A stretch of 64,000 nucleotides of DNA, from NCBI GenBank assembly GCA_024274785.1, contig JAJSAM010000026.1:189914-253913 (forward strand), written 5' to 3'. Made by a program: the position numbers and the translations under genes. Positions within the stretch are counted from its first letter, which is position 1. Every line of letters starts with the position of its first letter. The notes below the pieces were generated by a model. It was given only the letters and a program-made list of their open reading frames with translations. It was not told the origin of the DNA and searched no databases. The DNA comes from Planctomycetota bacterium (GTDB lineage Bacteria > Planctomycetota > JAJSAM01). This document shows, piece after piece, positions 52,846 to 62,710 of the stretch.

Positions 52846-54083
52846 ACGGACATCGACTTTCCGCGATCGTGGTTCTCGCCGTGATGCTGCTTACGCCGGC
52901 GAGCGCCACGTTCGGTCAGGGTATCGACGCTTTTGAACGGGAGTTGATCGACCTCGTCGAACGGGTCCGTCCGTCGGTCGTCACGGTCCGGGCGGTCGGC
53001 CTGAACCGCAGGGGCCAGGAGAGGAAGATCGTCGGCTCCGGCGTCGTGATCGACGACCAGGGTACGGTCGCCACGCTCGGCACCGTCGTGCGCGGAGCCA
53101 CCCTGGTGGAGCTGGAGCTGCTGTCGGGGAGGATCGTGAAGGCCACCGTGCTCGGCGTCGATGAGCGCATGAACATCGCCATTCTCGAAGCGGATGCGAA
53201 GGATCTCACGCCACTTGCGCCGGCGCCCGCCGGTGGACTCCGGGTGGGGGCCTTTGCGCTGTCCGCCGGCAATCCGTTCGGGCTCGCCGGTTCCGTCGGT
53301 ACCGGGATCATCTCCGGCCTCGAGCGCGAAGTGCAGGGCGTCGGACTCGTGAACGGCGAGCGCAAGTCCGTCGTCTACTACGACATGGTGCAGACCACCG
53401 CGCCGATCAATCCCGGCGACTCCGGAGGGGCCCTGGTGGACTCCAGGGGGCGTATGATCGGGATGATCTCCTCCACCTTCGGCCGCTCGCCCTCCATGCA
53501 GCGGATCCGCGAGATGATCCGGGACTTCGCCCGAAAGGTGGACGTGAAGCAGATCGAGGCGTTTCTCCCGGCGCTCGACCTGAACGAGAAACAGAAGCTC
53601 TTCGTCGGAATGCTGCTCAATCGGTTCAAGGCCTACCAGGAATCCATCGCCGAGGACGGGCACGACCACGAAACGCCGACGGTCTTCGAGGGCATGCCGG
53701 AGGGCATTCCGGGGGCCAGCCTCGGCGCGCAAGGCATCAACTTCGCGATCCCCGTGGACCAGGTGCAATACGCCGCCCGGATGATCAGATTGCATGGCCG
53801 CGTCATCCGCCTTGGCCTTCGCGCCGAGGTTCCGGACGAGGCGCTTCGCTCCCTCGCCGGCCTTGAGCCCGGGCACGGTCTCGTGGTGTCGGAATTGTCC
53901 GAAACCGGACCGGCTGCCCGAGCCGGGATCGAACGGTTCGATATCCTCCTCTCCGTGGCCGGCCGCCCGGTCGGTCATCCCCGCGATCTGCGCCGGGCGC
54001 TTCTGGCTGCACCGGTTTCCGCCCCAATCCCCGTGACCGTTCGGCGCGGCGCCGAAACGCTGGAGCTCACGATCCGCTACTGA
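52830..54083 (+). CDS. HtrA/DegP-like protein with PDZ domain and degenerate catalytic triad
   Basis: Product of 417 residues with signal peptide, trypsin-like domain (GSGVVIDDQGTVATLG; NPFGLAGSVGTGIISG; TTAPINPGDSGGALVD; GINFAIPVDQV) and a C-terminal PDZ domain (about 325-410). Ser198 is kept, but the catalytic His of the usual NNHVV is replaced (ATLGTVV, Thr85) and the catalytic Asp of the usual tDIAVL is Asn115 (MNIAIL). So it is probably not a protease but a binding or sensing protein. An approximately 80-residue helical insertion follows the Ser loop. Coupled to the sigma/anti-sigma genes. Confidence 0.85.
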   Translation: MGRILNGHRLSAIVVLAVMLLTPASATFGQGIDAFERELIDLVERVRPSVVTVRAVGLNRRGQERKIVGSGVVIDDQGTVATLGTVVRGATLVELELLSGRIVKATVLGVDERMNIAILEADAKDLTPLAPAPAGGLRVGAFALSAGNPFGLAGSVGTGIISGLEREVQGVGLVNGERKSVVYYDMVQTTAPINPGDSGGALVDSRGRMIGMISSTFGRSPSMQRIREMIRDFARKVDVKQIEAFLPALDLNEKQKLFVGMLLNRFKAYQESIAEDGHDHETPTVFEGMPEGIPGASLGAQGINFAIPVDQVQYAARMIRLHGRVIRLGLRAEVPDEALRSLAGLEPGHGLVVSELSETGPAARAGIERFDILLSVAGRPVGHPRDLRRALLAAPVSAPIPVTVRRGAETLELTIRY

Positions 54084-54169
54084 CTGGTTGCAATCGATAG
54101 TGGGATTCCATTCTTCCGGCGGTCACTCGTATACATGCTCGGACTCGACGCAGAACTGAGGACGGCAAT

Positions 54170-55228
54170 ATGAAAGACAGAGCACTCATCATCGCGACCG
54201 CACTCTCCCTGGCGCTCCTGGCCGCCGTGGCGCTCTCCCAGGAGACGGAGAAGGAGCTTGCGCCCAAGCCCGATATCAAGGCGCTGATCGATCGTCTGGG
54301 ATCTCCCGACTTCACCGCACGTGCGAAGGCCGAAGAGGAGATCACCAGGCTCGGGGAGAAGGCCCTGCCCGCCCTGAAAGAGGCCGCGAAGGGGCACGCC
54401 GATGCCCACGTCCGGTACGAGGCCGCGAGGCTGCTTCACCGGCTGTCATTGGCGGCGGGTCTGCAGAAGGAGAAGGAACTGTCCGAGCGACCGGATCTCA
54501 GCCCGGTGGCCGAGGCCGAGCGACAGATGAACGAGCTCCTGAAACAACTCGAGGAGCACGGGATGATGGACTGGGAGGCCTTCGAGCGTTGGCGCGACCT
54601 CATGCGCAGTCGATTCGGCCGGAAACCAGGTGCGGTGCTCGGGGGCGTCATCAGCGGTGTGTCCGACAACGGTCGGGAGCGGATCGAGTACGAGCAGGCC
54701 GAGGACGGCAGCTTGAAGATCCGGATCACGGTGGAAGGCGAGACAAAAGAGTACGAGGCGGCTTCCGCGAGTGCATTGAAGGAGAGCTATCCGGAGGTTT
54801 ACGAGAAGGTCGCCCCGCTCCTCGGGAGTGTGAGGATCGAGTGGGGCGCGATGCCCGACCCGCTCCTCCGGCGTCGCACGCCGCGCGGCCTCGGTATTCC
54901 CGTCCGCCCGCAGACCGGTCGGGGCAGGCCGCTTTCGACACAGGACGCATTTCGCCTCGGCGTCTGGACGGGCGAAGTCAGTGAGCCGCTGCGCATGCAC
55001 CTGAAACTTCCGAGGGGCGTCGGCGTCCTGGTCGAGGACGTCGTGCCGGGCAGCTTCGCCGCGCAGGCCGGCCTCGAGCCGTTCGACGTCATCCGCAGTG
55101 TACAGGGTCAGAATGTCGGGTGCGCCGCCGACATCCGCAAGGTGGTTTCGACCGTGGCCGCCGGTGAGCAGGTCGTCCTCGACATCATTCGCAAGGGGGA
55201 TCCGCTGAAGCTGATGCGGAACCGGTGA
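54170..55228 (+). CDS. Secreted HEAT/PDZ protein
   Basis: Product of 352 residues. Signal peptide LIIATALSLALLAAVALSQ, a HEAT-like helical segment (IKALIDRLGSPDFTARAKAEEEITRLG, residues of about 36-95), a linker, and a C-terminal PDZ domain (GVGVLVEDVVPGSFAAQAGLEPFDVIRSV). No protease domain. Follows the HtrA-like gene by 86 bases, so it may be part of the same envelope-stress module. Confidence 0.7.
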   Translation: MKDRALIIATALSLALLAAVALSQETEKELAPKPDIKALIDRLGSPDFTARAKAEEEITRLGEKALPALKEAAKGHADAHVRYEAARLLHRLSLAAGLQKEKELSERPDLSPVAEAERQMNELLKQLEEHGMMDWEAFERWRDLMRSRFGRKPGAVLGGVISGVSDNGRERIEYEQAEDGSLKIRITVEGETKEYEAASASALKESYPEVYEKVAPLLGSVRIEWGAMPDPLLRRRTPRGLGIPVRPQTGRGRPLSTQDAFRLGVWTGEVSEPLRMHLKLPRGVGVLVEDVVPGSFAAQAGLEPFDVIRSVQGQNVGCAADIRKVVSTVAAGEQVVLDIIRKGDPLKLMRNR

Positions 55229-55239
55229 CGACCTGAAAC

Positions 55240-55383
55240 AACTTCGCAGGACGGAGAGCGCTGATGCGCCCGCCCGGAAAGGCGCGAGGAGCGCGCAACC
55301 TTACTGGTTTCAACCGGCGAGCAACGCGGCTCAAGGGGATGCAGCAGCCCTCGAGTCCCGTAGATATTCTTGCGCGGCCCCTT
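55240..55383 (-). repeat. Dispersed repeat (family 2), nearly full copy
   Basis: Reverse complement of 55240-55383 begins AAGGGGCCGCGCAAGAATAT (as at 6728), contains CTGCATCCCC, GGTTGCGCGCTCCTCGCGCC and GGGCGCATCAGCGCT, and ends TCCTGCGAAGTTGT (as at 43331-43415). It lies between a plus-strand gene and the convergent rlmN. Confidence 0.6.
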
Positions 55384-55500
55384 ACGAGCCCTCGGCGGTG
55401 GGTACTCCTGCTCGGCGCATCGCACGTCAGCCTCCAGTTCCGCGGCGCTGACCGGGGCTGACGATCCGGTTGGCGGGACGGCGCGGGGACCCATTGCCCG

Positions 55501-56520
55501 CTATCCCTGATCGGTGGCCAGCCGCTTCAGCCGAAGCTGGCCGCACGCCGCATCGATCTCGCGCCCGCGTGGACGCCGTACGTGCGTGGGGATCCCGGCA
55601 CGGACCAGACGCTCCCGGAACGCCTCGATCCTCTTCTCGGAGGGCGGGCGGAACGGCAGGCTCTCGACCGGGTTCATCGGGATCAGGTTCACGTTCAGGT
55701 TGCCGCGCCCGAGAAGCCTGACCAGGCGGTCCGCGTGGAGGTCGCTGGCGTTCTCACCCTCGATCAGGATGTACTCGAAAGTGACGTCGCGGCGGGTGGC
55801 CTCGAAGTACTCCCGCGCGGCGGCGACCACCGCCCGGATTCCGATCTTCCTGTTCACCGGCACCAGTCTGTTCCGGGTCGCGTCGTCGGGCGCGTGCAGG
55901 GAAACCGCGAGATTCACCTTGATGCCCTCCGCCGCCAGCCGCCGGATGCCTCCGGGAAGGCCCACGGTGGAGAGGGTGATGCGCCGGCCGGAGAGCGGGA
56001 GCCCGCGGATCGCGGTCACGACCGGGTGGAAGTTGAGCAGAGGCTCGCCCATGCCCATGATCACGACGTTGGTGATCTTATCCGGCCCGCCCGCCACGCG
56101 CACGGCGTGGAAAAACTGCTCCCGGATCTCGTGCTCCTTCAGGCTGCGCGTGAGCCCGAGCAGGCCCGATGCACAGAAGGCGCAGCCGGCGGGACACCCC
56201 ACCTGAGAACTGATGCAGAGCGTCAGGCGTTTCCCTTCCGGGATCAGGACGCATTCCACCAGCGCTCCGTCCTCCATGCGGATCAGGAGCTTGTTCGTCT
56301 TGCCGGGGGAAACCGAGGTCTCCGAAACCGTGGAGGAAAACACCCGCAGTTTCCCGGGAAGAGTGGCGCGCAGTGCGAGCGGCAGGTCGGTCATCTGCTC
56401 AAAGCGATCAACGCCCCGTTCCGCCCACGCCAGAATCTGGCGGCCCCGGAAGACGGGCAACTCGATGACCTCCGCGAGATCCTCCGCGGTCAATTCGGTG
56501 ACGGAAGGGCGGGCAGTCAA
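55501..56520 (-). CDS. rlmN: 23S rRNA (adenine(2503)-C2)-methyltransferase
   Basis: Radical SAM enzyme methylating A2503 of 23S rRNA and A37 of some tRNAs. 339 residues. [18 protein letters not shown] holds the CxxxCxxC cluster motif; [10 protein letters not shown] and the second catalytic Cys in DAACGQLR are present. TTG start overlapping the clpX stop by four bases. Confidence 0.94.
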   Translation of the reverse strand: MTARPSVTELTAEDLAEVIELPVFRGRQILAWAERGVDRFEQMTDLPLALRATLPGKLRVFSSTVSETSVSPGKTNKLLIRMEDGALVECVLIPEGKRLTLCISSQVGCPAGCAFCASGLLGLTRSLKEHEIREQFFHAVRVAGGPDKITNVVIMGMGEPLLNFHPVVTAIRGLPLSGRRITLSTVGLPGGIRRLAAEGIKVNLAVSLHAPDDATRNRLVPVNRKIGIRAVVAAAREYFEATRRDVTFEYILIEGENASDLHADRLVRLLGRGNLNVNLIPMNPVESLPFRPPSEKRIEAFRERLVRAGIPTHVRRPRGREIDAACGQLRLKRLATDQG

Positions 56521-57785
56521 GCGCTCTCGCGCTTCTTGCGCTTCTTCTTCGTCAGGGCGGGCAGGAGACTCGCCTCCCTGCGGACGACCTCGGGCGTGAG
56601 GAGGAACTTCTTCTTCCCGGTCATCTCGGGCAGTTCGTAGAGCACGTCGACCAGGATGTCTTCGAGAATGGCCCGGACCGCGCGGACGCCGGTGTCCTTC
56701 GCGAGGGCCCGCTCCGCGAGGGCCAGCAGCGCCTCGTTCGTGTGGTCGAGAATGGCGTTGTCCATTTCGAAGAACTTCTGGTATTGGCGGACGACCGCGT
56801 TCTTCGGCTCCACCATGATTCGCACCAGGTCGGCGGCGGAGAGGGGGTGGAGGGCGGCGGTGACCGGCAGCCGGCCGATGAACTCCGGAATCAGCCCGAA
56901 CTCCAGCAGGTCCTGGGGTTCAACCTGGTCGAGGAGGCGGGAAATGTCCTCTTCCTCGTGGCCCGAATCGTGGTCGAAGCCGATGGTCTTTTCCCCGATT
57001 CGCCGGCGGACCAGGTCGTCGATTCCGGTGAAAGTGCCTCCGCAGATGAACAGGATGTTCGTCGTGTCGATCTGAATGTAGGACTGCTCGGGATGCTTCC
57101 GGCCGCCCTGCGGGGGGACGTTGGCGATGGTGCCTTCGAGCATCTTCAGGAGCGACTGTTGCACACCTTCGCCTGAGACGTCCCGGGTGATCGATACGTT
57201 CATGTTGGTGCGGCCGATCTTGTCGATCTCATCGACGAAGATGATGCCGCGCTCCGCCCGCTCCCGGTCCCAGTCGGCGGACTGCAGAAGCTTCAGGAGC
57301 AGGTTCTCGACATCCTCACCGACGTATCCGGCCTCGGTCAGCGTCGTGGCGTCGCCGATGGCGAAAGGCGCATCGAGGATCTTCGCCAGCGTGCGGGCGA
57401 TCAGTGTCTTTCCGGACCCGGTGGGGCCGACCAGGAGGATGTTCGACTTCTCCAGTTCGACATCTCCCGGGTTGAGATCCGTTGCCAGCCGCTTGTAGTG
57501 GTTGTGCACCGCGACCGAGATGACTTTCTTCGCCCGCTCCTGCGAGATGACGTATTCGTCGAGGCGCTCCTTGATCTCCCGCGGGGTGGGCAGGCGGTCG
57601 GACGAAACGGGGGAGACCGCTCCCTGGCCGGAGTCCCTTCGATCTTCCTCCTGAAGAATGGTGTTGCAGAGCTCGACGCACTCGTTGCAGATGTAGATGT
57701 GCGGCGGCCCGGCGATCAGGCTCTCCACCAGTTGGCGGCTCTTTCCGCAGAATGTGCACTTCTCGATGGAGGTGTTCTTGGCCAT
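56517..57785 (-). CDS. clpX: ATP-dependent Clp protease ATP-binding subunit ClpX
   Basis: AAA+ unfoldase for ClpP. 422 residues. N-terminal zinc-binding domain with [16 protein letters not shown], Walker [12 protein letters not shown], Walker [12 protein letters not shown], arginine-finger region and GAR loop; C-terminal basic tail [10 protein letters not shown]. Overlaps clpP by one base (TGATG). Confidence 0.96.
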   Translation of the reverse strand: MAKNTSIEKCTFCGKSRQLVESLIAGPPHIYICNECVELCNTILQEEDRRDSGQGAVSPVSSDRLPTPREIKERLDEYVISQERAKKVISVAVHNHYKRLATDLNPGDVELEKSNILLVGPTGSGKTLIARTLAKILDAPFAIGDATTLTEAGYVGEDVENLLLKLLQSADWDRERAERGIIFVDEIDKIGRTNMNVSITRDVSGEGVQQSLLKMLEGTIANVPPQGGRKHPEQSYIQIDTTNILFICGGTFTGIDDLVRRRIGEKTIGFDHDSGHEEEDISRLLDQVEPQDLLEFGLIPEFIGRLPVTAALHPLSAADLVRIMVEPKNAVVRQYQKFFEMDNAILDHTNEALLALAERALAKDTGVRAVRAILEDILVDVLYELPEMTGKKKFLLTPEVVRREASLLPALTKKKRKKRESA

Positions 57786-58417
57786 CAGTCTTTCTTGTCT
57801 TCTTCCTTCGATTCCACCTGGGAGGCGATCACGTCGTCCACCAGGCCGTACTCGAGCGCTTCCGCCGCCGACATGAAGTTGTCGCGATCGGTGTCCTTCG
57901 CCACCTGCGAAACGGACTGTCCGGTGTGTCTGGCGATGATGGCGTTCAGGTGCTTCTTCAGGGTGAGGATCTCATTCGCCTGGATCGTGATGTCCGCGGC
58001 CGTTCCCTCAGCTCCGCCCCACGGCTGGTGCAACATGATTCGGGAGTGGGGGAGGGCGAACCGCTTGCCCTTCGCTCCCGCCGCCAGGAGAACTGCTCCC
58101 AGGGAGGAGGCCTGACCCAGGCAGTACGTGGCCACATCCGGCTGCACGAACTGCATGGTATCGTAGATCGCGAGCCCCGAGGTCACGTACCCGCCCGGCG
58201 AGTTGATGTAGACCTGGATGTCCTGGTTCTTGTTGTCCTTCTGCAGGAACAGGAGTTGCGCGATGACCGCGTTGGCGACCGTGTCGTCCAGCGCACTGCC
58301 GATGAAGATGATCCGGTCCTCGAGCAGGCGGGAGTATATGTCATAGGCCCGCTCGCCACGGCCGGTCTTCTCGATCACATAGGGGATGGTGATCATGTCG
58401 CTGGGCATCTCCTTCAT
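57785..58417 (-). CDS. clpP: ATP-dependent Clp protease proteolytic subunit
   Basis: Serine protease chamber subunit of 210 residues. Catalytic Ser in [13 protein letters not shown], His in [10 protein letters not shown], Asp in DTDRDNFM. N-terminal [24 protein letters not shown] is the usual sequence. ATG at 58417 shares one base with the tig stop; a later ATG (residue 8) is also possible. Confidence 0.96.
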   Translation of the reverse strand: MKEMPSDMITIPYVIEKTGRGERAYDIYSRLLEDRIIFIGSALDDTVANAVIAQLLFLQKDNKNQDIQVYINSPGGYVTSGLAIYDTMQFVQPDVATYCLGQASSLGAVLLAAGAKGKRFALPHSRIMLHQPWGGAEGTAADITIQANEILTLKKHLNAIIARHTGQSVSQVAKDTDRDNFMSAAEALEYGLVDDVIASQVESKEEDKKD

Positions 58418-59778
58418 CAGGCTTCTTCCTCGATCTTCACCTTTGTACGAAGCAGCTGGACGACCTTCTCCTCTTTCATGCTGCCGCGAATGGAGGAGAG
58501 CATTTCGCGCTGCTCGAGGTAGTCCTGCATCTCCTCGGGTGTGCGGTTGTAGCCAGCGGCCATCTGGGCCACGCGCTCCTTGACCTCGCGCTCGGTGACG
58601 AAGATCTTCTCACGCTTGGCGATGGCGTCGAGGAGGAAGCTCGAGCGGAATTCCCGCTCGACCTCGGCGCGTTCCGCGGTCATGGCCTCGCCGAGCTTCT
58701 CCTCGAGCTCCTCTTCGTTGACGCCGCGCATCCGGAGCATGGCCCTGGTCCGCTCGACGCGGTGCTGGATCGCTTCCTTCACCACATCTTCCGGCAGATC
58801 GATCGGCGCGGCTTCGAGGAGCGCATCGACGATCTTCTTGTCGGTGGATTCCCGGGCGGCCTGCTCGGCCTGGCGCTTCACCTGGCCGGTGATCTCCTCG
58901 CGAAGCTCCTCGAGGGAGTCGTAGTCGAGCTCTTCCGCGAACTGGTCGTTCACCTCGGGGAGCACATATCGCTTGACGCTCCGGACCGTGAAATCGAGGA
59001 CCATGTCCTTCCCGGCCTGTTCTTCATTCGGCCAGGTCTCGGGCAGCGTCTCGGTCAGGCTGAATTCGTCGCCCTCGCCCTTGCCGAGGATCCCGTCCGG
59101 AAGCGACGGAACCTTGAGCCCGGTGATGAACTCGGCGGGGTGGTTGTACTCGGCGTTGTCACGCTCGAGCAGCTTCTCCTCACCGACGGTCGCGACGAAG
59201 TCGAGCACCGCGACGTCGTTTGCGGCCATCTTCCCGTCCGCGACCGGCTCCAGCAGCGCATTCTGCTTGCGCAGGTTCTCGATGACCTCGTCGATGTCCT
59301 TGTCGGCGACCTCGGCCTGGACCGCCGCGACGGTGATGCTCTCGAAGTCCGGGATCTCGACCGTGGGCCGCACCAGCACCGTCACCTTGTAGGTCAATGG
59401 CTCGTCGGGAGAAAACTCGATCCCCTCGAAGTCACCCTCCGGGTCGGAGATGGGGTCGAGGTCGTGGTCCTTCAGCGCGGCCTTGAACGCTTCCCCGATC
59501 ACGTTCTCGCGCACATCATTCAGGACATCCTTGCCGACCTTCTTCTCAACGAGGCGGCGTGGGGTGTGACCGACCCGGAACCCGGGGAAGGGCATGGTCT
59601 TGATGATCTCCGCGTACCGCTCGTCCATCTCCTCGGTGATGGTCTCGACGGGAACCGTGATCGAGATCTCGACCTTGCACGGCGCAACGGTCTCGGCCTC
59701 GGACAGGTAGCGGCTCTTCTCTTCGGTTTCAGTGCTGTCGGCGTCGGAAACGTCGGTCTTGTTCTCGGAGTCGGACAT
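58417..59778 (-). CDS. tig: Trigger factor
   Basis: Ribosome-bound chaperone and prolyl isomerase of 453 residues. Ribosome-docking signature [18 protein letters not shown]. PPIase domain about 180-270, C-terminal arms to the end. N-terminal extension is acidic. Heads the tig-clpP-clpX-rlmN operon, all overlapping. Confidence 0.95.
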   Translation of the reverse strand: MSDSENKTDVSDADSTETEEKSRYLSEAETVAPCKVEISITVPVETITEEMDERYAEIIKTMPFPGFRVGHTPRRLVEKKVGKDVLNDVRENVIGEAFKAALKDHDLDPISDPEGDFEGIEFSPDEPLTYKVTVLVRPTVEIPDFESITVAAVQAEVADKDIDEVIENLRKQNALLEPVADGKMAANDVAVLDFVATVGEEKLLERDNAEYNHPAEFITGLKVPSLPDGILGKGEGDEFSLTETLPETWPNEEQAGKDMVLDFTVRSVKRYVLPEVNDQFAEELDYDSLEELREEITGQVKRQAEQAARESTDKKIVDALLEAAPIDLPEDVVKEAIQHRVERTRAMLRMRGVNEEELEEKLGEAMTAERAEVEREFRSSFLLDAIAKREKIFVTEREVKERVAQMAAGYNRTPEEMQDYLEQREMLSSIRGSMKEEKVVQLLRTKVKIEEEA

Positions 59779-59843
59779 GGCGAAGCCACCAGAAGTACCC
59801 AGTGAGAAAGACCCGGAGGGCGTTCCTCCGGGGGAAACACAGG

Positions 59844-59872
59844 AATCTAGGCATCAGCCCCCGGGAAATCAA
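59844..59872 (-). promoter_or_regulatory. Predicted sigma70-type promoter of tig-clpP-clpX-rlmN
   Basis: On the minus strand TTGATT at 59872-59867, 17 bases, then TAGATT at 59849-59844. Leader of about 60 bases to the tig ATG. Confidence 0.6.
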
Positions 59873-59933
59873 GAACTGCGAGTGGATGGGCTGCAATCGG
59901 TAGACTGGCGTTGCCAGTATGGGAGGGAACACA

Positions 59934-60257
59934 GTGGTGAAGATCTACCTGGGCAGGCTCGAAATCGCGGACGAATGGAGGGCGGCACTTGCGGCCGCCG
60001 GGTACGAAGTTCTCGCGGAGGATCCCCCGGATGATCCCGCCGTGGGGGACCTGGCCCTGATCAACGCACGGGAGGGCGTCACTTCTCCCGTTCGACACGA
60101 TGTCCTGAATGCCATGACCACGGTGCTTGGCTTCACCGAACTTCTGCAGCGTCGCATGGACCTTCCGGAGGGCGTCGGGCCCAAGCTCGAAAGAATCCGG
60201 GAGTACGGGACGCGCGTCAAGGACCTGATCCGCAGGCACGAGAACGATCGTGGCTAG
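59934..60257 (+). CDS. Small protein with an orphan histidine-kinase DHp-like domain
   Basis: Product of 107 residues. RHDVLNAMTTVLGFTELLQ resembles the H-box of histidine kinases (HDLxNxLTxxLGxxELL), with His55 as the potential phosphoacceptor, followed by a second helix (VGPKLERIREYGTRVKDLI). No ATP-binding domain follows. The N-terminal 45 residues look like a receiver-type beta-alpha-beta start without a clear Asp. GTG at 59934 follows GGGAGGG at seven bases; an ATG at 59919 is an alternative. Overlaps the next gene by eight bases. Confidence 0.55.
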   Translation: MVKIYLGRLEIADEWRAALAAAGYEVLAEDPPDDPAVGDLALINAREGVTSPVRHDVLNAMTTVLGFTELLQRRMDLPEGVGPKLERIREYGTRVKDLIRRHENDRG

Positions 60258-62514
60258 GTCTGGCGCCATCACCCTTTGTCTGCTCAGCCTCGCCGCGGTG
60301 GCGATGGCCGGGGACCGGATCGATGGGGAATGGATCGACGGGGCCGGCCTCCGGGCCTACCGCGAGTTTCTCGATTCGCAGGAACTCGGCTCGCGGCGTG
60401 CGGGTGATGGGGGATTGCCCGCCGCCTCCCGCTATCTGGCCGTCGAACTGCGCCGGATGGGCTACGTGGGCGGTGGGCCGAACGGCTCCTTCTTCCTGCC
60501 GGTCACCGCTGAGTTTCTTCGACCGGGAGCCGCCTGCCTGGTTTCCCTGATTCACCCGACCGGGTCGACCGCGCTTCCCCCCGGCACCGGGTTCGCCCCC
60601 TTCCGCTTTTCCGGGACGGGTGATGCGGAGGGCCCCCTGGTCATCGTGACGGGGTCACCCGCGCCCACCGACGATCGCCTCGCGGGCAGCGTGGTGCTCA
60701 TTCCGGTGGGGGAAGTGGAAGAAGAAATCCTCGTCGCCCGGGCGGCCGAAGCCGCGGCTGCGGGCGCCGTGGCGGTGCTCTTCGTCGGGGATCCCCGGGA
60801 GAGGATGCTCGACCGTGCGGTCCTGGCCGACGGGCGGATTCTCACGGGAGAAGCCCGGGATCGAGGGACCGTGATCGACTTCCGACTCGCCGGGTCGAAC
60901 GAATGGCGGACACTCTCGCTTCCGGACCTGGCGGAGATCCGGTTCGGGGCCGTCCCGGGAATCCCCGCGCAGTTTCGCGAGAGCATCAAACCGAAAACGA
61001 CGCTCGGGGTTCCGGTGTCCGCCGTCTCCCGGGCCGCGATCGGGAGATGGCTCTCAAGGCCCCTGAAAGATGTGCTCGGGGAGGCTGAAGCCGGCGGGGG
61101 GATGCTCCGTCCGAAGGACGCCTCGATCCGGGTGCGGATAATGTTCACTTCGACGAAACGCGACCTCCGGAACGTCATCGGGCGGCTGCCGGGAAGCGGA
61201 CTGGGCGCGGCCGGCCGCACCGCGGTTCTCGCGACGCGGTACGACACGCGGGGTTCACAGAATGCCTCGGCGGCCTGCGGTCTGGCCGTCGCCGGCGCGA
61301 TTGCGCGCGGTTCGCGGCCGGCCTGCGGTACCCTCATACTCTTCTACGTCGCCGGGGAAGGCGGGGAGTTGGGCAGGGGAGGGCTCACCGCCGGGAAGCC
61401 GCCTCTGCACGGCATCATCGGGTGGGTGCCGATCGCCTCCGGAGGGGCTGAACTGCGGACGACCTGTGAAGACGCGCTTGGCCTGTACCGGCGGCTGGCC
61501 GAAGACCCGGGCCTCTCTTCCTCCCGGGATCCCGGCGCCGACGCTGCGGAGAGTCCGGACCGCCCCGAGCCGCCCGCCGCCCCCGAGAAACCGGAGCCGT
61601 CCCTGCAGTCGGCCCGGCTCGCCCGTCTCTCCCGTCGCCTGGAAGACGCCGGGACCCTGATCACGAAAGCGCTGAAGGCTGCTCCCGACGACGCCGAACT
61701 CCTGCTGGAGCAAGGCCGGATTCGATTGGCCGGTGGCGACTTCGGGGGTGCCGAGGCGGCCGCAGCGAGATTGGCCCGGATATCCGATGGGAAGGACGGG
61801 CGCGCGGACCTGCTGCGTTCGGAGATGGCGCTGGCTCGCGGAAACAGCCTGGCAAGCGGCGAGGCCCTGGAACGAGCGGTGCAGGCCGGCCTCCCCGAAG
61901 CCATGATCCTGAGAGCCTGGCAGCGCGACTGGTTCGCCGGCGGCGGCGCCATGTTCGCCGCGCGCGACCTCGAAGCCGCCATCCGCCGCGCCCCGGAATC
62001 AACGCCTTACGGGGCACTCGCCCGCGGGATGTTCGCCTACATGAACGCGGAGAACGCGAGGGCAATCGCACTGCTGACCCTCGCACTGAAACGGGACCCC
62101 ACCCTGACGCTCGCGAACTACTATCGTGCCCGGGCCCGCCTCACCGAACCCAGCGACACGGACGGCGCCATCGCTGACTGTAATCGTGCCCTCGCCCTCG
62201 GTCTCGACGAACCGGACCTCTACTTCGACCGGGGCATGGCTCATCTACTGAAGAGAGATTTCGATCCATCGATCCGCGATTTCAAGGAATTCGCCCGGCG
62301 TGCGCCCAACACCCCGAACACCGCCAATGCCGTCTACAACATCGCCTGCGCCAAGGCCCTGATGGGCGAATCGGACCAGGCCCTGATCTATCTGGACCGC
62401 GCCCTGGCAGCCGGATTCACCGCTTTCGACCACGCGCGGGAGGATCCCGACCTCGAGAGTATCCGGGGAGATCCGCGCTTCGAACGGATTCTCGCATCGA
62501 CGGAATCCGAGTAA
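60250..62514 (+). CDS. Secreted M28-peptidase-like and TPR protein with degenerate metal site
   Basis: Product of 754 residues with a signal peptide (ITLCLLSLAAVAMA). Residues of about 130-190 look like a PA domain, then an M28-like domain in which the usual metal-binding H.D (GAHYDS) reads ATRYDTRG and the D of the DNASG motif is SQNASA, and the Glu pair reads AGEGGELG. C-terminal half (about 455-750) consists of TPR repeats (e.g. AIADCNRALALGLDEPDLYFDRGMAHLLKR). Probably not an active peptidase. GTG start. Confidence 0.7.
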   Translation: MARSGAITLCLLSLAAVAMAGDRIDGEWIDGAGLRAYREFLDSQELGSRRAGDGGLPAASRYLAVELRRMGYVGGGPNGSFFLPVTAEFLRPGAACLVSLIHPTGSTALPPGTGFAPFRFSGTGDAEGPLVIVTGSPAPTDDRLAGSVVLIPVGEVEEEILVARAAEAAAAGAVAVLFVGDPRERMLDRAVLADGRILTGEARDRGTVIDFRLAGSNEWRTLSLPDLAEIRFGAVPGIPAQFRESIKPKTTLGVPVSAVSRAAIGRWLSRPLKDVLGEAEAGGGMLRPKDASIRVRIMFTSTKRDLRNVIGRLPGSGLGAAGRTAVLATRYDTRGSQNASAACGLAVAGAIARGSRPACGTLILFYVAGEGGELGRGGLTAGKPPLHGIIGWVPIASGGAELRTTCEDALGLYRRLAEDPGLSSSRDPGADAAESPDRPEPPAAPEKPEPSLQSARLARLSRRLEDAGTLITKALKAAPDDAELLLEQGRIRLAGGDFGGAEAAAARLARISDGKDGRADLLRSEMALARGNSLASGEALERAVQAGLPEAMILRAWQRDWFAGGGAMFAARDLEAAIRRAPESTPYGALARGMFAYMNAENARAIALLTLALKRDPTLTLANYYRARARLTEPSDTDGAIADCNRALALGLDEPDLYFDRGMAHLLKRDFDPSIRDFKEFARRAPNTPNTANAVYNIACAKALMGESDQALIYLDRALAAGFTAFDHAREDPDLESIRGDPRFERILASTESE

Positions 62515-62556
62515 GTCGTTGTCTTGAAGGGGTTTGGGTGATTGGGAACTGTGGGC

Positions 62557-62591
62557 AAAAAAGAAGCGGGAGTGTAGCTAACACTCCCGCT
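62557..62591 (-). terminator. Rho-independent terminator of the small RNA
   Basis: Minus strand: 11-bp perfect stem (AGCGGGAGTGT on the plus strand at 62565-62575 pairs with ACACTCCCGCT at 62581-62591), 5-nt loop, then TTCTTTTTTG. Confidence 0.85.
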
Positions 62592-62704
62592 CGGATGTAG
62601 CCAAGGTTACTTCTTGGAGAATAGGGATGAGGTGGAAGTTTTAAGCCCGTTGAGGGCAACCCTGACCACAGTTTTCTCTTTCTGTGGACCCGCTACTCCA
62701 TACC
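62557..62704 (-). ncRNA. Predicted small RNA of about 148 nt (new family?)
   Basis: Independent transcription unit between convergent-type gene ends: promoter at 62711-62739, predicted 5' end near 62704, terminator ending at 62557. The RNA has less GC than the surroundings. Visible structure: closing stem UGGAGUAGC with GCUAC(a)UCCG, hairpin CCACAG/CUGUGG with an A-rich loop, hairpin GCCC/GGGC with loop UCAAC, small CCAAG/CUUGG hairpin, then the terminator. No ribosome binding site or ORF. It does not match tmRNA, SRP RNA or RNase P by eye; 6S RNA cannot be ruled out. Confidence 0.6.
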
Positions 62705-62710
62705 GATAGC

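Noticed and set aside
62557..62704. Small RNA as SRP RNA or tmRNA
   Set aside because: It lacks the conserved GGAAGG..AGCAGC SRP loop and the tRNA-like ends of tmRNA; left as unassigned.
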